Below, one piece after another: positions 41,348-51,700 of a stretch of DNA of 64,000 bases. Position numbers and translations under genes: made by a program. Origin of the DNA: an uncultured Bacillota bacterium (lineage in GTDB: Bacteria; Bacillota_I; Bacilli_A; RF39; UBA660); contig CAJLEF010000001.1 in the NCBI GenBank assembly GCA_905205665.1, positions 103,187-167,186 of the forward strand, read 5' to 3'. The first letter of the stretch is position 1; every line of letters begins with the position of its first letter. The notes under the pieces were generated by a model. It searched no databases. It worked only from the letters and a program-made list of their open reading frames with translations, and had not been told where the DNA came from.

Positions 41348-42589
41348 ATGGCAAGTGTTGCTGTCACAATATATTATATTTTATTTGCGCTATCTTTTAT
41401 ATATGGAATGTATTTTGGAATTACAGGCTTATTTGGTTTTAAAAATTATCATAAAAGTATGTTTGGAAAACATAAACCCAAACATAAATTTGCAATCATT
41501 ATTCCGACTAGAAACGAACAAGATGTTATTGGCGCTTTAATAAAAAGTTTACAAAAGCAAAAATATCCTGAAGATTTATATGAGATTATTGTTGTTCCCA
41601 ATAATTGTACCGACGATACAGCAGGTGCTGCTAAAAAAGCAGGCGCAACTGTTATGGAATGTACCGTTCCTGTTAAAGTAAAAGCGGATGCCTTAAGGTT
41701 TGCTTTTAAAAATTTAAAAGAACGTACCGATATTGACGCTTATGTCATCTTTGACGCAGATAACTTGGTTCATCCAGACTTTTTAGCTCGTATGAATGAC
41801 GCGTTATGTGAAGGTATTCAAGTAGGACAATGTTTTAGAGATTCTAAAAATATGAGTGATAACTGGTTAACAGGTTCTTATACATTATTTTATTTCATTC
41901 AAAACTTTTTCTTCAATCGTGCACGTATGAATTTTTCTGGATCAGCCGCTATTAATGGCACAGGTTTTGTTGTCCGTAAAGATGTTATTGATGAATATGG
42001 TTTTAATACCGTTACCTTAACGGAAGACTCAGAATTTACTGGCTTATGTGCTTTAAGAGGTATCCAAGTTGCCTTTGTAGAAGATGCTATTACTTATGAC
42101 GAACATCCTCAAAGTTTTTGGCAAAGTTGGAAACAAAGAAAAAGATGGACAAGTGGAACCTTAAGCTGTTTAAAAATTTATGGTAAGAAATTATTAGGTA
42201 CTTTCTTAAAAACAGGAAATATTGCATGTTTTGATATGTTTATGATGTATGTAGCACCTATTGTAACCGTTTTAGGCTTAATCCTAACAGTTGTTTTAAT
42301 TATCTTCCATGTTTTAGATGTCGAACTATTTGATTTCTTCTCATACTTATATGCTTCTGGAATACTTTTCTTCATTGTGTTCTATATTCTAAATGTGGCT
42401 ATGAACATCTTTGTTGTTAAATATAATAAGAAGAGTGCTAAAAACATTCTAGGTGGTATTTTCTTATTTTCATTCTTCATTGCTACATGGATTCCTATTA
42501 ATATTATTTGTTTATTTAAAAAAACAGATAGTTGGGAACAAATTAAACATGACCGTAGCGATGTCGATTTAGATAGTTTAGTAAAGTAA
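41348..42589 (+). CDS. Family 2 membrane glycosyltransferase
   Basis: A 413-residue processive-type glycosyltransferase. One N-terminal helix, then a GT-A domain with AIIIPTRNEQDVI, VIFDADNLVHPDF (DxD), TLTEDSEFTG (catalytic ED) and the QxxRW-type SWKQRKRWTSG, followed by three or four C-terminal helices. This is the architecture of N-acetylglucosamine or hyaluronan-type synthases acting at the membrane. Start 41348 is chosen over TTG 41330 because AAAGGG precedes it. A terminator isolates it from the ABC exporter gene. Confidence 0.9.
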   Translation: MASVAVTIYYILFALSFIYGMYFGITGLFGFKNYHKSMFGKHKPKHKFAIIIPTRNEQDVIGALIKSLQKQKYPEDLYEIIVVPNNCTDDTAGAAKKAGATVMECTVPVKVKADALRFAFKNLKERTDIDAYVIFDADNLVHPDFLARMNDALCEGIQVGQCFRDSKNMSDNWLTGSYTLFYFIQNFFFNRARMNFSGSAAINGTGFVVRKDVIDEYGFNTVTLTEDSEFTGLCALRGIQVAFVEDAITYDEHPQSFWQSWKQRKRWTSGTLSCLKIYGKKLLGTFLKTGNIACFDMFMMYVAPIVTVLGLILTVVLIIFHVLDVELFDFFSYLYASGILFFIVFYILNVAMNIFVVKYNKKSAKNILGGIFLFSFFIATWIPINIICLFKKTDSWEQIKHDRSDVDLDSLVK

Positions 42590-42618
42590 AACTTTGAAGA
42601 CTCAAAGTTTTATTTTTT
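42588..42618 (+). terminator. Terminator after glycosyltransferase
   Basis: AAAACTTTGA / TCAAAGTTTT perfect stem with AGAC loop and T run. Confidence 0.92.
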
Positions 42619-42640
42619 CATTTAAAGGAGTAGTGAGTTT

Positions 42641-44365
42641 ATGAAAAAATTATCTTCTTGGAGAATCTTTTTTAGTTACTTAAAAGAAGAAAAATTAAAA
42701 TTTATTTTATACGTCATTTTAGTAATAACTTCTTGCCTACCAGCTTTTATAGCAGCTTTATGGGGCGTGGCAGTAGAATATTTAGTAGCTAATGCGTTTC
42801 ATAAATTTGTTTTTTGTGTTGTTTTATACGAAGGTATTTATATTTTAACATTCACTGTTTTAGAAGTTCCTAGAGAATATTTATATAATTATTTAGAAAA
42901 CTACTTTATGAAAAGAGTAACGAAAGATCTTTATCATAAAATTAATAATTTACCAGCGGTAGCTTTTGAAGAAATGAGTGTTGGTGAATTTGTCAATCGA
43001 ATGTATTTTGAACCAGAAAAAATTATGGAATTATTAAATAAACTGATTCGTCTTCTTTGTAGAGCCATTGTGGTTATTATTTTAGTTTTCTTTTCTTTTT
43101 ACATTTCTTGGGTTTTAGGTTTAGAAATTTTAGTGATGTCTTTAATGATGGGCTTTATTTCTTACCAGTTTTTACCTAAAATAAAAAAGAATAATGAAAT
43201 AATAAAAAAACAGAGTGATAAATATGTGAAAGAAGCCACAGAAAACATTAGTGGTGTAAGAGAAATAAAAGCTTTAGGTATTAAAAGACATGTCGAAGAA
43301 AAGCTAAACAGTATTCTAGATGTTTATTATCAAAATGTTACCGATTTAGGACGGAAAGAAACATGGTATTATGCTCTTAATAATTTACTTTATTTTGTTT
43401 TTCAACTTATTATTTTCTTAACTGCCGGCTACTTTTATGCTAAAAAAATATTAAGTTTAAGTCTTTTTATGACCTTAGAAACATATATTTGGCAAATTGA
43501 TCAAGTCGTTGAATCATTAAGTGACTTTGGCGTTTCATTTAATAAAGTGACAGTTTCTTTAGAAAGAATTAATGAAATCTTAAGTGATAAATTATATAAA
43601 GAAGAAAAATATGGAGAAATCTCTTTAGACAAAAATAACGGAAAAATTGAATTTAAAAATGTTTCCTTTAAATATAGAGAAACTGAAGACAATACCTTAG
43701 AAAATTTAAATATGACTTTTCTTCCTAATAAAAAGAACGCTATTGTAGGGCGTAGCGGCAATGGAAAAAGTACCATCTTTAATTTATTATTACGTTACTT
43801 TGATGTTAATGATGGAGAAATATTAATAGACGGGGTAAACATTGAAAAATTAACCGAAGCTTCTTTAAGAAAAAATATTTCTATTATTAGACAAACACCA
43901 TTTATTTTCAATATGAGTATTTTTGATAATTTAAAAATTGTTAAAGAAGATTTAACTTTAGAAGAAGCAAGAGAAGTTTGTAAAAAAGCCTACGTTGATG
44001 ATTATTTCATGAGTTTAAAAGACGGTTATGATACGATGATTGGGGAAGCAGGGATTAACTTAAGCGGTGGTCAAAAACAAAGACTTGCTATTGCAAGAAC
44101 CTTACTATTAGATACCAAAGTTATTTTGTGGGATGAAGCAACAAGTGCTTTAGATAATGAGTCACAAGCCTATATTAAAAAAACAATTGATGATTTAGTA
44201 AAGGACCACACGGTAATTATTGTTGCCCATCGTTTATCTACAATTGTTGATGCAGATATCATTCATGTTATTGAAAAAGGTAAAGAAGTAGGACTTGGTA
44301 CTCATAAAGAACTTTTAAAAAACAATCAAATTTATCGTAATTTATATCAAAATGAAGAAAAATAA
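42641..44365 (+). CDS. ABC transporter, fused permease-ATPase
   Basis: A 574-residue half-transporter of the MsbA/multidrug type. Six-helix membrane domain over about 1-310, then an ATPase domain with Walker A GRSGNGKST, Q-loop IRQTPFIF, signature LSGGQKQR, Walker B VILWDEATSALD and switch His VAHRLST. Likely forms a homodimer exporting lipids, peptides or drugs. The substrate is not encoded in the sequence. Terminators on both sides make it monocistronic. Confidence 0.92.
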   Translation: MKKLSSWRIFFSYLKEEKLKFILYVILVITSCLPAFIAALWGVAVEYLVANAFHKFVFCVVLYEGIYILTFTVLEVPREYLYNYLENYFMKRVTKDLYHKINNLPAVAFEEMSVGEFVNRMYFEPEKIMELLNKLIRLLCRAIVVIILVFFSFYISWVLGLEILVMSLMMGFISYQFLPKIKKNNEIIKKQSDKYVKEATENISGVREIKALGIKRHVEEKLNSILDVYYQNVTDLGRKETWYYALNNLLYFVFQLIIFLTAGYFYAKKILSLSLFMTLETYIWQIDQVVESLSDFGVSFNKVTVSLERINEILSDKLYKEEKYGEISLDKNNGKIEFKNVSFKYRETEDNTLENLNMTFLPNKKNAIVGRSGNGKSTIFNLLLRYFDVNDGEILIDGVNIEKLTEASLRKNISIIRQTPFIFNMSIFDNLKIVKEDLTLEEAREVCKKAYVDDYFMSLKDGYDTMIGEAGINLSGGQKQRLAIARTLLLDTKVILWDEATSALDNESQAYIKKTIDDLVKDHTVIIVAHRLSTIVDADIIHVIEKGKEVGLGTHKELLKNNQIYRNLYQNEEK

Positions 44366-44374
44366 AAATCTTAT

Positions 44375-44402
44375 AAAGACACCTTTTAAAAGTGTCTTTT
44401 TC
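44375..44402 (+). terminator. Terminator after ABC exporter
   Basis: AAAGACAC / GTGTCTTT stem with 9-base loop and T run. Confidence 0.87.
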
Positions 44403-44404
44403 TA

Positions 44405-44433
44405 TTGACAAGGCATGTAAATTTTGCTATGTT
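44405..44433 (+). promoter_or_regulatory. Promoter of RsmC-like gene
   Basis: TTGACA at 44405-44410, 17-base spacer, TATGTT at 44428-44433. The -35 coincides with an apparent TTG start of the longer frame, which rules that start out. Confidence 0.65.
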
Positions 44434-44470
44434 ATTTACACAAGTCAAACGAAAGAAATATGGTGATTTT

Positions 44471-45064
44471 TTGGAACATTATTTCACAAATAATACGAAT
44501 TTAAAAAGTGAACTCCGGGTCATTTCCTATGAAAACAAAGAGAATGTTTTCTCTTTTTATAGTGATTTAGGAGTTTTTTCTAAAGACAAAATTGATTATG
44601 GAAGTAGAACTTTAGTTGATACCATTTTAAAAGAAGAACAAAGACAAAATTTAAAAATATTAGATGTTGGTTGTGGTTATGGCTTTATTGGTATCACTTT
44701 AAGTAAGATTTTAAATAGTGAAGTTTTAATGGTGGATGTTAATAAAAGAGCGGTTCACTTATGTGAAAGAAATATTAAAGAAAATAAAGTAAATGCCAAG
44801 GCTTTAGTAGGTGATACTTATGAAAATGTAACGGGTAAATTTGACATTATTGTTACCAATCCTCCTATTAGAGCAGGTAAAGACGTCGTCTTAAATATCC
44901 TTTTAAAAGCAAAGGAATATTTAAATGAAAATGGAGTGCTTTGGTTTGTTATTAGAAAAGACCAAGGTGCTAAAAGTATCTTAAAAATACTAGATGAAAC
45001 ATATGATTGTGACATCGTCAAAAAAGACAAAGGATTTTATATTATGCGTGCCAAAATTTATTGA
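44471..45064 (+). CDS. RsmC-like class I SAM methyltransferase (YbxB-type)
   Basis: A 197-residue methyltransferase of the small-domain RsmC type, predicted to methylate guanine N2 in 16S rRNA. It begins at HYFTNNTNLKSE (start TTG 44471, GGTGA upstream), has the SAM motif ILDVGCGYGFIG, acidic VDVN and the catalytic TNPPIRAGK. The N-terminal half-domain of E. coli RsmC is absent, as in Bacillus YbxB, which also lies before rpoB. Its stop overlaps the rpoB -35 box. Confidence 0.85.
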   Translation: MEHYFTNNTNLKSELRVISYENKENVFSFYSDLGVFSKDKIDYGSRTLVDTILKEEQRQNLKILDVGCGYGFIGITLSKILNSEVLMVDVNKRAVHLCERNIKENKVNAKALVGDTYENVTGKFDIIVTNPPIRAGKDVVLNILLKAKEYLNENGVLWFVIRKDQGAKSILKILDETYDCDIVKKDKGFYIMRAKIY

Positions 45065-45089
45065 CAACCCAGGTAATTCCTAGTAGAAT
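45061..45089 (+). promoter_or_regulatory. Promoter of rpoBC
   Basis: TTGACA at 45061-45066, 17-base spacer, TAGAAT at 45084-45089. The following 70-base leader holds only a weak hairpin (TAGG/CCTA). Confidence 0.72.
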
Positions 45090-45159
45090 TATAAATTGGT
45101 GACGTGTTAGTTTTTAAAACGTAGGGTTTTCCTAAAAAAATATTAGATGGGGTGAGATC

Positions 45160-48100
45160 GTGGCTTATAAACTAAATAAATTCGGGGATTATCGTGAAAG
45201 ACGAAATTTTTCTCGTAGTAAAAGTACAATGGAACTTACGGATTTACTAGAAATCCAAAAGAAAAGTTACCAAAAATTTTTAGAAGAAGGAATCAAAGAG
45301 GTATTTGAAGAATTATTTCCAGTCGAAAGCTTTACTGGAAATTTGACGGTTGACTTTGGTGATTATTCTTTCGATGAACCAAGATATTCTGTAAAAGAAG
45401 CAAAAGAAAGAATGGTAAACTATGCTGCGCCATTAAAGGTTCAAGCACGTGTTTTTATTCATGAAACAGGTGAAGTTAAAGAACAAGAAATCTTCTTAGG
45501 CGATATGCCATTAATGACTGATGCAGGAACATTTATCATTAACGGAGCAGAACGTGTTATTATTTCCCAATTAGTACGTAGTCCAAGTGTTTATTTTAAA
45601 CGTGAAATAGACAAGAATGGACGTCGTGTTATTAGTGGTGAAATGATTCCAAACAAAGGAACTTGGCTTGAATTTGAAACAGACGCAAGAGACGTCATTT
45701 ATGTACGTATTGATAGAACAAGAAAAGTGCCTGTTACAACATTCTTACGTGCTTTAGGTTTATCTAGTAATGAAGATATTATTAAAGTATTCGGTGAAAA
45801 TGACTATTTAACAAACACATTTGAAAAAGATAGTACGAAAAATACAGACGAAGCTTTAATTGATATTTTTGAAAAATTACGTCCAGGTGAACCAGCTACA
45901 TTAGATTCTGCTAAAAACCAATTAATCACAAGATTTTTTGATCATTTCCGTTATGACTTAGCCAAAGTAGGACGTTACAAATTTAATAAAAAATTAAATA
46001 TTTGTGATCGTCTTGTTGGATGTGTCTTAGCTGAAGATATCAAAGTAGATGGCAAAGTTAAATTTGCTAAAGGAACTTTAATTACTAAAGAAATTTTAGA
46101 TGAATTAAAGCCTATTTTTGCCTCTGGTTATGGTCTTACTAAAGTGATGACTAATGAAGAACTTGATGAATATAATATGGTTCAAATTCTTCATGTTCAA
46201 AATAAAAATAATCCAGATAAAGTAGAGAAAATTATCGGTGTAGATACTTCTGTAGAAGAAAGACGTCTTACTATTCCCGATATCTTTGCCTCAGTTAACT
46301 ACTATTTAAATTTATTAGATGGTATTGGTAATACAGATGAAATCGATAACTTAGGTAATCGTCGTGTAAGACAAGTAGGCGAATTAATTGAAAATCAATT
46401 TAGAGTAGGTATGGCTCGTATGGAAAGAGTTATCAGAGAAAGAATGACAACTCAAGAAGCTGAAGATATCACTCCTAAATCATTAATTAATATTCGTCCT
46501 GTTACCGCTGTTTTAAAAGAATTCTTTGGTAGTTCCCAATTATCAAAATTCATGGATCAAATTAACCCAATTGCCGAATTAACTGATAAAAGACGTTTAT
46601 CTAGCTTAGGTCCAGGCGGATTATCAAGAGAACGTGCTGGTATGGATGTTCGTGACGTTAACGCAAGCCATTATGGTCGTTTATGCCCAGTAGAAAGTCC
46701 AGAAGGACAAAACATCGGGTTAATTACCTCTTTATCAGGTTATGCTAAAGTAAATGAATATGGTTTCATTATGACTCCTTATCGTCATGTCGTTGATGGT
46801 CAAGTTCAAATGGATGATGTTCGTTACTTAACAGCTGACGAAGAAACTGATTACTACATTTCTGAAGCAAATATTAAATTAGACGATGATAATCGTATCG
46901 TTGAAAACGAAGTTATCGTTCGTTATAATGGCGACAACTTAATGGTTTCTAAAGATAAAGTTGATTTTGTGGATGTTTCTCCAAGTCAAGTTGTCTCTAT
47001 TACAACAAGTTGTATTCCATTCTTAAACTACGACGACGTTCATAGAACACTTATGGGTTCTAACATGCAACGTCAAGCTGTACCTTTATTAAAAAGTGAA
47101 GCACCAATTGTTGGTACTGGTGTCGAATGTGTTGCAGCCAAATATTCTGGTAGTACCATTGTGGCTAAAGCAGATGGTGTCGTAACTTATGCCGATGCTA
47201 AAAAAATCGTTGTTAAAAATGCCGGTGGTAAAGACACTTATTACTTAGCAAACTTTGAAGGTAATAACGCCGGAGCTTGTACAAATCATATTCCAATCGT
47301 TCATACAGGGGATAAGATTAAAGCCGGTCAAGTTATTGCTGATGGTCCAAGTACCGATTTAGGTGAACTTGCCTTAGGTAAAAATATGACGGTTGCCTTT
47401 ACGACTTATAATGGCTATAACTATGAAGATGCAGTTATCTTAAATGAAAGACTTGTTAAAGATGATGTTTATACTTCTTTACACATTGAAATGTATGAAG
47501 TAGAATGTCGTGATACTAAATTAGGTCCAGAAGAAATTACGCGTGATATTCCAAATGTTGGTGAAGAAGCTCGTAAAAACTTAGATGCCGAAGGTATTGT
47601 TCGTATTGGTACTGAAGTAAAAGAAGGCGACATTTTAGTTGGTAAAGTAACACCAAAAGGTGTCCAAGAATTAACAAGTGAAGAAAAATTATTACATGCT
47701 ATTTTTGGTGAAAAGACTCGTGAAGTAAGAGATACCTCATTAAAAGTAGATCATGGAGCAGCTGGTATTGTTCATGACATTAAAGTTTATACAAAAGAAA
47801 ATAGTGATGAACTTCCTGCTGGTGTATTCAAAATTATTCGTGTTTATATTATTCAAAAACGTAAAATCCAAGTTGGTGACAAGATGAGTGGTCGTCACGG
47901 TAATAAAGGTGTTATTTCTCTAATCTTACCAGAAGAAGACATGCCTTACTTACCAGATGGTCGTCCAGTTGATATCATGTTAAACCCACAAGGTGTTCCA
48001 TCTCGTATGAATATTGGTCAAATTCTTGAATTACATTTAGGTATGGCTGGTAAAAAATTAGGCGTTCATTATGCCACTCCAGTATTTGATGGCGCTAACA

Positions 48101-48783
48101 TGGATGATATCCATGAAGAAATGGCTGAAGCTGGTTTACCAAGTGATGGTAAAGTTACTTTAACGGATGGACGTAACGGCGAACCATATGAACATAAAAT
48201 CAATGTTGGTGTTATGTACATGGTTAAATTACATCACATGGTTGATGATAAATTACATGCTCGTGCTACAGGTCCATATAGCTTAGTTACGCAACAACCT
48301 TTAGGTGGTAAAGCTCAATTTGGTGGACAACGTTTCGGAGAAATGGAAGTTTGGGCATTATATGCTTATGGTGCTGCACATGTTCTTCAAGAAATCTTAA
48401 CCATTAAATCCGATGACGTGATTGGTCGTGTTAAAGTTTATGAAGCTTTAGTAAAAGGTAAAACCGTAAATCAAGCTGGTGTACCAGAGTCATTCCGTGT
48501 TTTAATTAAAGAATTCCAAGCTTTAGGCTTAAATGTTCAAATTATTAATAATAAAGATGAAGTCTTAGATTTAAAAGAAATCGAAGAGGAAGAAGAAAAA
48601 GAAGATATCATCAAAATTGATGAAATCGACATGAGTGATGTAAATGGTAAAGAACCAGAAGAAATCGAAAATCCTTTAGAGGATTATGAAGAAGAGGAAG
48701 ACGAGTTTGAAGAAGATAATTTAGATAACTTAGAATTCCCAGGTGATGTAGAAATTGATAGTGAATTTGAGGAGGGTGAATAA
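45160..48783 (+). CDS. rpoB: RNA polymerase beta subunit
   Basis: A 1207-residue beta subunit, complete from the GTG start at 45160 (SD GGGGTGAG) to an acidic C-terminus rich in Glu and Asp (EEEEKEDIIKI...). Typical landmarks are LSSLGPGGLSRERAG, the rifampicin region GSSQLSKFMDQINPIAEL, GDKMSGRHGNKGV and QPLGGKAQFGGQRFGEMEVW. In the rifampicin region no resistance substitution is obvious. rpoC starts 2 bases downstream. Confidence 0.99.
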   Translation: MAYKLNKFGDYRERRNFSRSKSTMELTDLLEIQKKSYQKFLEEGIKEVFEELFPVESFTGNLTVDFGDYSFDEPRYSVKEAKERMVNYAAPLKVQARVFIHETGEVKEQEIFLGDMPLMTDAGTFIINGAERVIISQLVRSPSVYFKREIDKNGRRVISGEMIPNKGTWLEFETDARDVIYVRIDRTRKVPVTTFLRALGLSSNEDIIKVFGENDYLTNTFEKDSTKNTDEALIDIFEKLRPGEPATLDSAKNQLITRFFDHFRYDLAKVGRYKFNKKLNICDRLVGCVLAEDIKVDGKVKFAKGTLITKEILDELKPIFASGYGLTKVMTNEELDEYNMVQILHVQNKNNPDKVEKIIGVDTSVEERRLTIPDIFASVNYYLNLLDGIGNTDEIDNLGNRRVRQVGELIENQFRVGMARMERVIRERMTTQEAEDITPKSLINIRPVTAVLKEFFGSSQLSKFMDQINPIAELTDKRRLSSLGPGGLSRERAGMDVRDVNASHYGRLCPVESPEGQNIGLITSLSGYAKVNEYGFIMTPYRHVVDGQVQMDDVRYLTADEETDYYISEANIKLDDDNRIVENEVIVRYNGDNLMVSKDKVDFVDVSPSQVVSITTSCIPFLNYDDVHRTLMGSNMQRQAVPLLKSEAPIVGTGVECVAAKYSGSTIVAKADGVVTYADAKKIVVKNAGGKDTYYLANFEGNNAGACTNHIPIVHTGDKIKAGQVIADGPSTDLGELALGKNMTVAFTTYNGYNYEDAVILNERLVKDDVYTSLHIEMYEVECRDTKLGPEEITRDIPNVGEEARKNLDAEGIVRIGTEVKEGDILVGKVTPKGVQELTSEEKLLHAIFGEKTREVRDTSLKVDHGAAGIVHDIKVYTKENSDELPAGVFKIIRVYIIQKRKIQVGDKMSGRHGNKGVISLILPEEDMPYLPDGRPVDIMLNPQGVPSRMNIGQILELHLGMAGKKLGVHYATPVFDGANMDDIHEEMAEAGLPSDGKVTLTDGRNGEPYEHKINVGVMYMVKLHHMVDDKLHARATGPYSLVTQQPLGGKAQFGGQRFGEMEVWALYAYGAAHVLQEILTIKSDDVIGRVKVYEALVKGKTVNQAGVPESFRVLIKEFQALGLNVQIINNKDEVLDLKEIEEEEEKEDIIKIDEIDMSDVNGKEPEEIENPLEDYEEEEDEFEEDNLDNLEFPGDVEIDSEFEEGE

Positions 48784-48785
48784 AG

Positions 48786-51700
48786 ATGATTGAAGTAAAT
48801 AACTTTAAAGGTTTAAAAATAGGTCTTGCGAGTCCTGAACAAATTCGTTCTTGGTCTTATGGAGAAGTTAAAAAACCTGAGACAATTAACTATCGAACTT
48901 TAAAACCTGAAAGAGACGGTTTATTCTGCGAGAAAATTTTTGGCCCAACCAAAGATTATGAATGTTCTTGTGGAAAATATAAACGTCTTCGTTATAAAAA
49001 TGTTGTTTGCGACCGTTGTGGTGTCGAAGTAACTAAATCAAAAGTACGTCGTGAAAGGATGGGGCATATTGAACTTGCCTCTCCTTGTAGCCACATTTGG
49101 TTTTTCAAAGGCGTTCCTTCAAAAATGGGTCTTGTCTTAGACATGAGTCCAAGAGATTTGGAAGAAGTTTTATACTTTGTTTCTTATGTTGTTTTAGATC
49201 CAGGAAGTGCTCCTCTTGGTAAAAAACAAACTTTATCTGATAAAGAGTATCGTGCTTACTATGAAAAATATGGTAATAGTTTCAAAGTAGGTATGGGTGC
49301 AGAAGCTATCAAAACACTTTTAAAAGAAGTTGATATTGATAAAGAAGTTGCTTCTTTAAGAGCAGAATTAGAAAGTGCTACAGGGCAAAAACGTATTCGT
49401 CTTGTTAAAAGATTAGATTGTTTAGTGGCCTTCCAAGAAAGTGGTAACCGTCCTGAATGGATGATTTTGGATGTTATTCCGGTTATTCCACCAGATTTAA
49501 GACCTATGATTCAATTAGACGGTGGAAGATTTGCAACAAGTGATTTAAATGATTTATATCGTCGTATTATTAACCGTAATAATCGTTTGAAAAAACTTTT
49601 AGAATTAGGTGCTCCAACCATCATTGTTCAAAATGAAAAACGTATGCTTCAGGAAGCTGTCGATAGCCTATTTGATAATGGCCGTCGTGGTAGAAGTGTA
49701 TCAGGAGCAGGAAATCGTCCATTAAAGAGTTTATCTAGTATGTTAAAAGGTAAACAAGGTCGTTTCCGTCAAAACTTACTTGGTAAACGTGTTGACTATT
49801 CTGGTCGTAGTGTTATCGTTGTTGGACCAAACCTTAAAATGTATCAATGTGGTATTCCAAAAGATATGGCATTGGAACTATTTAAACCACATGTTATTAA
49901 TGGTTTAGTAGAACGTGGTCTTGCTCATAATATTAAAGGCGCTAAGAAATTAATTGATACTAAAAATGACTGTGTTTGGGATGTTGTGGAAGATGTTATT
50001 ACCGAACACCCAGTTATGTTAAACCGTGCGCCAACACTTCATAGATTAGGTATTCAAGCTTTTGAACCTAAACTTGTTGGAGGCAAAGCTATCCGTTTAC
50101 ATCCCCTTGTTTGTACTGGATTTAACGCCGATTTCGACGGTGACCAAATGGCTGTTCACGTACCATTATCAGAAGAAGCTAAAGCAGAAGCAAGACTTCT
50201 TATGTTAGGTGCTCAAAATATCTTAAACCCAAAAGATGGAAAACCAATTGTTACTCCATCCCAAGATATGGTTTTAGGTAACTGCTATATTACCCAAGAA
50301 AAAGCTGGCGAAGAACATGAAGGTAAAGTTTATAAAGATCCAGATGAAGTAGAAATGGCTTATGCAAGACATGAAATTACTCTTCATACGCGTATTGCTT
50401 TACCAGTTAAATCTTTTAAACATAAATTATTTACAGAAGAACAAATGGATAAATATTTAGTTACGACTTGTGGTAAAATTAAATTCAATAACATTTTACC
50501 TGATAGCTATCCATTCATTAGTGAAGCCACTAAAGAAAATATTGAAGGAATTACTCCTAACAAGTTCTTCCTAGAAATGGGAACAAATATTCCTGAAGCT
50601 ATCAAAGCTATGCCTTTAACAAAACCATTTGTTAAAAAAGACTTAAGTAAAATTATTGCCCAAGTCTTTAAACGTTATCATACAACAGAAACCAGTATTT
50701 TCCTTGATAAGTTAAAAGACTTAGGATTTAAATATTCTACGATTGCTGGTATTACGGTTTCTGCTGATGATATTATTCCTTCTAAACAAAAAGGACAAAT
50801 CATTGAAGAATCTAAAGCTTTAGTAGATAAAGTTAATAAACAATTTAAACGTGGTATGATTACCGATGAAGAACGTTATAATACCGTTATTGATATTTGG
50901 AATAAAGCAAATGATAAAATCAAAGCCGAATTAAAAGAAATGGCTGATGGTGACTACGATAATCCATTATTCATGATGATGAACTCTGGTGCTCGTGGAT
51001 CTTTATCAAACTTTGCTCAGTTAGCTGGTATGCGTGGTTTAATGGCTAAACCAGATGGTTCTACCATTGAAATCCCTGTTATGTCAAACTTCTCAGAAGG
51101 TTTAACCGTATCAGAATTCTTCTTATCAAGTCATGGTTCAAGAAAAGGTAACGTTGATACCGCTTTACGTACAGCAGACTCTGGTTACTTAACTCGTCGT
51201 TTAGTCGAAGTTGTTCAAGATATCATTGTTAAAGAACACGACTGTGGTTCTATTCAAGGTGTAGAAGTTAAAGACTTATTAAACGATAAAGATGGTAGTG
51301 TTATTGAATCACTTGCCGAACGTATTTTAGGTCGTTATAGTGCTCAAAAAATTATTAATCCAGAAACAAAAGAAGTTATCTGTGAAAAAGGTGCTTTAAT
51401 CACTGAAAATATGGTTAAGAAAATTACCGCTGCTGGTATCAAATCTGTAGAAATCAGAAGCATTCTAACATGTAAAACCCAAAATGGTGTTTGTCAAAAA
51501 TGTTATGGTCTTAACCTTGCAACAGGTAACCTTGTTGAAACAGGTGAAGCTGTTGGTATTATGGCTGCTCAATCTATTGGTGAACCAGGTACCCAACTTA
51601 CCATGCGTACATTCCACTCAGGTGGTGTTGCCGGAGACGATATCACACAAGGTCTTCCTCGTGTTGAAGAATTGTTTGAAGCACGTAATCCAAAAGGTAA

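Noticed and set aside
44405..44470. Longer N-terminus of the RsmC-like methyltransferase
   Set aside because: The proposed TTG start is the -35 box of its own promoter, and RsmC-like homologs begin at HYF.
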